From NCBI GenBank assembly GCA_022446985.1, contig JAKVBD010000016.1:16431-80430 (forward strand): a stretch of DNA of 64,000 nucleotides, written 5' to 3'. Positions 59,398 to 64,000 of the stretch are shown piece by piece. The notes beneath the pieces are model-generated. The model was not told where the DNA came from and made no database searches. It saw only the letters and a list, made by a program, of their open reading frames with translations. The translations under genes and the position numbers were made by a program. This DNA is from Lentisphaerales bacterium (GTDB taxonomy: Bacteria > Verrucomicrobiota > Lentisphaeria > Lentisphaerales > Lentisphaeraceae). How positions within the stretch are numbered: position 1 is the first letter of the stretch; every line of letters begins with the position of its first letter.

Positions 59398-60294
59398 TTA
59401 CAGACTGGTATTGATGATAGCGGCTAAGAGTGTGCCTACAGAGATGAATACAGCCAGAGAAACAGTTCCGGCAGCGATATTTTTGTCGATGACTATTTCT
59501 TTGATGAACTGTGATTTCGGCAGTAGGAGTTTATCGCAAACTACAGATGAAGAAATCAGTAGTATGATGCCAAAGACTGCGGCAATTGATGTAAGGATAA
59601 GTTCGGCTTGAATATTGCTTGTCGCTCCTTTTAGACAGCCATATGAAATGATACCAAGAGCGATAAGAAAACCGCCAAAGCTGATCCCGGCAGGAAGATT
59701 GTCGTCATCTTCGATTACTTTGTGAATGTCATAGCCACAGGTTAGAGAAAAAATGTAAGCGCCAATGATCAGAATCAGTTGGCCGGCGGCCCAATAGATG
59801 AGAGTGTCAGCTACTGCAGTTGCCCAACTTTCACTCTCGCCAGTTAGAACTCCGGCGAGCATAAGACCGGTTGCGATGGCACTACCTGAAATGACAAAGC
59901 CAGTGCCGCTGTTTCGGTCATCGATCAGTTCTTTGTAAACTTTGAATTTGTGTAAAATGAGTTTGTCGTTGATAATGATGCTGACCCGCATGAGAACAAT
60001 GGCGAGAGCACCGCTGAATGCCAGACTTATAAGTCCATCTTGTAAAGTTTGGCCAAAGGCTGCTTGTATGGCTCCTGTAAGAGCAATTCCCAATCCAATC
60101 AGATAACCGGTGAGCACTGTACCTAAGGCAGAATTATCTTTTTCGGTCAATTCTTCGTGGAAACAGAACGAGGTCGTTTTGTTATAAATAACTTTCCCCA
60201 GCCACAGGATGGCGAGGGCTGCAGCAAAGATGGGTAAGCTGCCAAAAAGTTCTATGCTGGTAAATTTTATCTGGTTTATAATCTCAGTTACCAT
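59398..60294 (-). CDS. Membrane protein with two DUF350 domains (YjfL-like)
   Basis: A 298-residue inner-membrane protein with about eight hydrophobic segments in two similar halves: NSALGTVLTGYLIGLGIALTG and NLPAGISFGGFLIALGIISYG each begin a DUF350 repeat, with NDKLILHKFKVYKELIDDRN and CDKLLLPKSQFIKEIVIDKN as the matching cytoplasmic loops. DUF350 proteins are channels or membrane factors of unclear substrate linked to PspA. First gene of the minus-strand cluster. Confidence 0.88.
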   Translation of the reverse strand: MVTEIINQIKFTSIELFGSLPIFAAALAILWLGKVIYNKTTSFCFHEELTEKDNSALGTVLTGYLIGLGIALTGAIQAAFGQTLQDGLISLAFSGALAIVLMRVSIIINDKLILHKFKVYKELIDDRNSGTGFVISGSAIATGLMLAGVLTGESESWATAVADTLIYWAAGQLILIIGAYIFSLTCGYDIHKVIEDDDNLPAGISFGGFLIALGIISYGCLKGATSNIQAELILTSIAAVFGIILLISSSVVCDKLLLPKSQFIKEIVIDKNIAAGTVSLAVFISVGTLLAAIINTSL

Positions 60295-60423
60295 AAAGCT
60301 GTTAAGTCCCTTAATTTTATATGAGTCGGTTAACCGTGTTCACATTAGAGATTCAGTGGCTTTTGGTCAATTATAAAAAATAGATTTTTATGGAACGAAT
60401 GGGTAAAAATAAGGGTTAATAAC

Positions 60424-62334
60424 TCAGCTTTCTAAAATTAATTGAAAGGGGATATGACTTAAGCTGCCAAAAAGTTCATGTTTGCTAAGAGCTGGGCGAC
60501 TGCGGCTCATGGATGGTGAGGATATTCCACAAAGAAATTTGGCAAGATTTCTCGGACTCTGAAGAGCGTTGTTTTCAAGAGATTTAGCAGCGGCGATGAG
60601 CTGCTGATCCTGAGGTTTTAATTGATAAGGCCCCGGATTTGTTTCCAGGTTGTCGATTGAGTCTGTACAACGGTCACAGTGTCCACAGGGGGATTGACGT
60701 TTTTCTCCAAAGTAGCTGAGTAATGAGTTGACAATGCAGGTCGATTGTCCGGTCATTGTTATGAGGTTTTGTAAGCGTTGAATTTGTTGATCTTCAGAGT
60801 TTTTAAACTTCTGTGAAAGCTCTAGGCTTAAGCTCTGAAGATCATTGACAGGTTGTAAGATTCGGAAGGTCGCTCTGGCCTCGGCAACCTGAGTTTTCAG
60901 CATTCCTTCATTATCTAGGTAGTTAAGGGCTTGAGTAATTCGCTTGATGTCCGCACCAGTGCTTTCGCATAATTCCATAATGTCTAGAGTAAACCAGATG
61001 CGCCCTTTTTTAGCTTTTTGGAAAATGCCTTTCAAGAAGGCTGCTCTTTGTGGATCAAATTTAGCCAAAATATCTTTGGAGCTGATTAATGGCTGGAACT
61101 TAAAGGTATTATAGAAATGGCCGGTACTTTGAATGCTTCCTTGAAGTTCGAGGTAGCAAAGAAGGGTATTGATGACTAATGGGCGAATATCATATGTACC
61201 AGAGGCTTGATATGTAGATAAGTGAAAGTCTTTCTCGTGTGAAAAAATATGCTCGATGAAAGGGAGAATACTTTCTTGAGTAGGGGTGTCTCCATAAGTG
61301 AAGTTGGCTTGTACTATAGCATCCTGATGACTGGCAAAAGTTTCACATGAAGAGTTTAACCCATCGCGGCCAGCCCGGCCAATTTCCTGAGCATAGTTTT
61401 CCATAGACTTTGGCAGATTTAGGTGATAGACATAGCGTATGTCGGCTTTGTCGATGCCCATTCCAAAAGCAATAGTTGCAACAACTATTGGTATCTGGTC
61501 ACGCATGAAGAGTTCCTGGATTTCTGTCCGGAGTTCGGGTTTTAGACCGGCGTGGTAGGCGATAGCATGGTAACCTTGTTCGCATAAAAATTCCGCAGTT
61601 GTTTCAGCCTCTTTTTGAAGAGTGACATAGACTATAGTTGGTCCAGCTGGCGAGTCCGCCAGTCTTTTAGTCAACAGTGTCAGTTTATCCTGTGGGTTAC
61701 AGCGAGTCATTTTTAAAAACAGGTTTGGCCTGTAGTAACCTGTGTTTATGTAAGCTTCAGGGATGATTTCGAAGGCATTGCAAATATCTTCTGCAACTTT
61801 AGGCGTCGCTGTCGCAGTAAGAGCCAGTACTTTGTCTATTTTGAGGAACTTTCTGTAGTGAGTCAGTTTAAGATAATCTGGTCGAAAGTTATGCCCCCAT
61901 TCAGAAAGGCAGTGGGCTTCATCTATGACCATCATACTTATTCGGCATGTTTGCAGTTTTTGAAGGAATTTTTCGTTAGCAAGTCTTTCGGGAGCTATGT
62001 AGAGGAGCTTGAGCTTGTTTTGACGTATATCGTCCCAAACCTGATGGGTTTCTGTTAGGCTGAGGCTGGAGTCCATTTTTGCAGCAGGTATGCCTTTTTC
62101 AGTGAGAAAATCGACTTGATCTTTCATCAGTGCAATTAATGGAGAGATCACCAGCGTCAGAGCATCCAAGTGCAGGGCTGTCAGTTGGTAACAGAGACTT
62201 TTGCCGCTTCCTGTAGGGAAAACCGCAAGAGATGAGTTTCCGTAGATGAGTTGGCTGATGACTTCCCGTTGGCCCGTACGAAAGGAGTCAAAGCCAAATT
62301 TACTTTTTAGAGTAGTGTCGATATCTTGCTGCAT
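60424..62334 (-). CDS. recQ: RecQ-family ATP-dependent DNA helicase
   Basis: A 636-residue 3'-5' DNA helicase of recombination repair. Visible motifs: FRTGQREVISQL, Walker A FPTGSGKSLCYQ, DEAHCLSEWGHNFRPDY, TATATP, then domain 2 with IAFGMGIDKADIRYVYH and QEIGRAGRDG. A zinc-binding CGHCDRC lies near residue 565. The C-terminal part is short, with no clear HRDC domain, so it belongs to the shorter RecQ group. Confidence 0.93.
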   Translation of the reverse strand: MQQDIDTTLKSKFGFDSFRTGQREVISQLIYGNSSLAVFPTGSGKSLCYQLTALHLDALTLVISPLIALMKDQVDFLTEKGIPAAKMDSSLSLTETHQVWDDIRQNKLKLLYIAPERLANEKFLQKLQTCRISMMVIDEAHCLSEWGHNFRPDYLKLTHYRKFLKIDKVLALTATATPKVAEDICNAFEIIPEAYINTGYYRPNLFLKMTRCNPQDKLTLLTKRLADSPAGPTIVYVTLQKEAETTAEFLCEQGYHAIAYHAGLKPELRTEIQELFMRDQIPIVVATIAFGMGIDKADIRYVYHLNLPKSMENYAQEIGRAGRDGLNSSCETFASHQDAIVQANFTYGDTPTQESILPFIEHIFSHEKDFHLSTYQASGTYDIRPLVINTLLCYLELQGSIQSTGHFYNTFKFQPLISSKDILAKFDPQRAAFLKGIFQKAKKGRIWFTLDIMELCESTGADIKRITQALNYLDNEGMLKTQVAEARATFRILQPVNDLQSLSLELSQKFKNSEDQQIQRLQNLITMTGQSTCIVNSLLSYFGEKRQSPCGHCDRCTDSIDNLETNPGPYQLKPQDQQLIAAAKSLENNALQSPRNLAKFLCGISSPSMSRSRPALSKHELFGSLSHIPFQLILES

Positions 62335-62386
62335 GTTTTCTGCTCCAGATCTGGGAAAGAAGAATATTAAATACTTAAAAATTTTG

Positions 62387-62460
62387 GCTGACTTTATCCC
62401 TGGAACAGCAAAGGGCCTTTCAAAGTCTATGCTAAAGTCAGCGACTCAGTCAGACTTTAG
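62387..62460 (-). repeat. Three mutually pairing inverted elements upstream of recQ
   Basis: GCTGACTTTA (62387-62396) is the exact inverse of TAAAGTCAGC (62433-62442); CTAAAGTC (62432-62439) is also the exact inverse of GACTTTAG (62453-62460). The middle element can pair with either neighbour. On the minus strand the recQ-proximal pairing is followed by CAAAATTTTT. It could be an attenuator between the lipoprotein and recQ genes. Confidence 0.5.
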
Positions 62461-62480
62461 AAGCCTGAGTAAATAACTTA

Positions 62481-62732
62481 TTATCTGTAGATGAAAGTAT
62501 TGTGGTCGGATAAGTCGTCATTTTGGAAAGGTTTGAAAATGATGTCAAAAATAGATTCAGACTTTGGAGTAAGTCTTGCATCTGGGTGATTTAAGCCAAA
62601 TCTTGCCGATCTTGCATATGAATCACTGGCTTTATAGCTGGAGGCAGACTGTCCTGATTGATCGACATCGTCAACAGAAGAACAAGAACATAAAATAGCG
62701 GCAGCTAGTAATAAAACGATTTTTTTCATCAT
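62481..62732 (-). CDS. Small lipoprotein
   Basis: An 83-residue protein with signal peptide and lipobox LCSC (KKIVLLLAAAILCSCSSVDD). The mature part is Ser/Asp-rich, then ARFGLNHPDARLTPKSESIFDIIF. No family recognised. Probably anchored in the envelope. The first or second ATG could be used. Confidence 0.75.
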   Translation of the reverse strand: MMKKIVLLLAAAILCSCSSVDDVDQSGQSASSYKASDSYARSARFGLNHPDARLTPKSESIFDIIFKPFQNDDLSDHNTFIYR

Positions 62733-62838
62733 TTACCCTAATTTTTTAATATAAGTGCCTAATAACTTGCGTCGCAAGAGACTGCATAAACAGGCGCTAT
62801 TGGTTAATAATTGATCAAAGAATGGCAATTATAATAGT

Positions 62839-62867
62839 GGTTGAGTGTCGAGAAATACAGCTCAACC
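62839..62867 (-). terminator. Hairpin after the PhyH-like gene
   Basis: GGTTGAG and CTCAACC form a 7-bp stem, extendable by TGT/ACA past a bulged base, about 9 bases after the stop codon. No long T tract follows, so it may be a weak terminator or mRNA end protector. Confidence 0.45.
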
Positions 62868-62875
62868 TTAAAGAA

Positions 62876-63538
62876 TTATCCCCAATTTATTCCATGATCC
62901 AGTTTGTAAGATGTGTATTCGATATGAATAACTTTTCTTGGAGCTTTTGAAGACGATTTATTTGAGGAGTGAAGAAGTAGAGGGCGCATGATGAAGGCAT
63001 CTCCGGCATTGCGCCGGCAGTTATGATATTTACCAGATGTGAGTTTTTTTTGTTGCTTGGTAGTTAGTTTTGATTTATGACTTGCGGGAATAAACTTTAA
63101 GCAACCGTTTTCCGGAAACGCATCATCGAGGTGAATACGGAAGGTGATCATTTTTTGTAATACTGGCCCTGGAGCTTCGGCATAAATAGTTCCACGCTTT
63201 TCAGTCCAGTTAGTCCAATCATCTTTTTCGAACTTGTGGGATAGTGGCACAGTACGGTCTTGATGCCAGGGAACAAACCAGTTTTCGTCTGTTGATTTAT
63301 CAAACAGAGTTGCTCTGATTAAGGTTGCTGGCTGTCCTAAAATAGATGAAGCTTTACCGAGTAAGAGTTTGCTCTGAGTAAGATTGTGGATAGAAGGCAG
63401 AAGCTTTTCGACTGAACGTACCCCGTAGCGCGGGATGTCTTGGTCCAATTGCTCGATGTCAGCTTTTATTGTGGAGATTGTTTTCTGAGAAATAACTCCA
63501 TCCCAGAGTTCACAGCCATCTTTGTCTAAGTTCATCAT
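62876..63538 (-). CDS. Phytanoyl-CoA dioxygenase (PhyH) family protein
   Basis: A 220-residue Fe(II)/2-oxoglutarate-dependent oxygenase-like protein. The HxD pair is in FVPWHQDRTVPL, the distal His is probably in MRPLLLHSSNKSS, and the 2-oxoglutarate Arg in SKAPRKVIHIEY. ENGCLKFIPASHK is the typical central motif. PhyH relatives hydroxylate diverse small molecules, so the substrate is unknown. It lies beside the second sulfatase gene, both on the minus strand. Confidence 0.87.
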   Translation of the reverse strand: MMNLDKDGCELWDGVISQKTISTIKADIEQLDQDIPRYGVRSVEKLLPSIHNLTQSKLLLGKASSILGQPATLIRATLFDKSTDENWFVPWHQDRTVPLSHKFEKDDWTNWTEKRGTIYAEAPGPVLQKMITFRIHLDDAFPENGCLKFIPASHKSKLTTKQQKKLTSGKYHNCRRNAGDAFIMRPLLLHSSNKSSSKAPRKVIHIEYTSYKLDHGINWG

Positions 63539-63590
63539 CGGAATTTTTTAGATGAACAGTAGTGTGAACTCTGAAAATGAGTATCAGGAA

Positions 63591-64000
63591 TTATTTTTTC
63601 TTAGGCTTTTTCTTTTTAGGAGCTCTTATGTACTCCTCTTTTTTGAAGACTCCGCCTTTGGCTTCAATTTCTTCATCGCAGCGTTGGCGCATCTGCTCAA
63701 GAATTTGTTTATATTCTGGATTTTGAGCGTAGTTAGTTAATTGATCCGGGTCTTTCTTTAGGTCATGTAAGAATTCATAGTTATCATCTACGTAACGGGC
63801 ATAAACGTATCTTTTCCCATGTATGCCTTCCCAGTTAGGGATAGTCGAGTGAGCACTGAAGAATTCGCTTAGATGATCTTCTCGCCAATCTGTTGGATTA
63901 GCACCTTCAATTATTGCTTTTAGACTGCGTCCATGATAATGCTCAGGAGTTTCTACTCCAGCATATTCAAGAATAGTTGCCGGAATATCTGCATTTAAAG
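63591..64000 (-). CDS. Sulfatase, C-terminal part (start outside window)
   Basis: The minus-strand frame is open from the window edge and ends at TAA 63591-63593. It reads LNADIPATILEYAGVETPEH, HGRSLKAIIEGANPTDWRED, RYVYARYVDDNYEFLHDLKK and DPDQLTNYAQNPEYKQIL, the standard C-terminal region of type I sulfatases, ending in a Lys-rich tail. That tail and the DPxxLTN..NPEYK segment closely match the sulfatase at 5859-7373, so the two are related. The active site lies beyond the window. Confidence 0.92.
   Translation of the reverse strand, partial: LNADIPATILEYAGVETPEHYHGRSLKAIIEGANPTDWREDHLSEFFSAHSTIPNWEGIHGKRYVYARYVDDNYEFLHDLKKDPDQLTNYAQNPEYKQILEQMRQRCDEEIEAKGGVFKKEEYIRAPKKKKPKKK

Noticed and set aside
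1..64000. tRNA, rRNA, CRISPR arrays, prophage or insertion sequences
   Set aside because: No cloverleaf, rRNA-like stretch, regularly spaced repeat array, integrase or transposase was seen; intergenic gaps are mostly too short.

Overview
The window is a moderately AT-rich bacterial chromosome segment. Two secreted sulfatases, sigma factor plus Ser/Thr-kinase signalling, a PQQ-like propeller protein, short intergenic gaps and scattered four-helix-bundle/repeat cassettes suggest the PVC superphylum, most likely a Lentisphaera-like Lentisphaerota. This is inference from gene style; there is no rRNA gene to confirm it.

Left part (1-16.1 kb): ordinary and accessory genes. They are ilvD (5' end missing), a small Cys-rich reading frame with an in-frame TGA, a SWIM/SNF2 helicase, pdxH, a sulfatase, a sigma factor immediately followed by a membrane Ser/Thr kinase whose ATP-binding lysine appears relocated as in WNK kinases, a nonsense-interrupted PQQ-like gene, a strong selenoprotein candidate (exported thioredoxin-like, Sec-x-x-Cys, with a SECIS-like hairpin), a VOC protein, bioD, a GbsR-type regulator, a repeat-flanked four-helix-bundle gene and cysS.

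Centre (16.2-53.5 kb): a type VI secretion system (T6SS). A nearly gapless minus-strand array of about 27.5 kb reads, in transcription order: tssB, tssC, hcp, tssK, tssE, a separate beta-helix needle protein, tssF, tssL, a 121-aa protein, tssA, tssG, vgrG with a coiled-coil tail, a 73-aa and a 737-aa coiled-coil protein, a DUF4280 PAAR-like tip, tssH/clpV, tssM, tssJ, then a degenerate adenylate-forming-enzyme homologue, a three-zinc-knuckle protein, an EF-hand-like membrane protein and a trypsin-like/PDZ lipoprotein. So sheath, tube, baseplate, spike, ATPase and membrane complex are all present. Upstream lies an effector-like island: a DUF2235/Tle-like GxSxG hydrolase, a 786-aa protein with an OTU-like GDC motif and hydrophobic C-terminus followed by an 85-aa possible immunity protein, a second tssA, a Cys-His-Asp protease-like protein, a helical 573-aa protein and a decayed gene. 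An identical 18-bp hairpin precedes tssB and the protease-like gene in the same orientation relative to each.

Right part (53.6-64 kb): a PanP-like PLP decarboxylase, a lipoprotein, a second sigma factor, a five-gene envelope cluster (DUF350, Ser-rich, DUF2491, DUF2170, PspA) resembling E. coli yjfIJKL and ending at a strong terminator, recQ, a small lipoprotein, a phytanoyl-CoA-dioxygenase-like protein and the 3' end of a second sulfatase.
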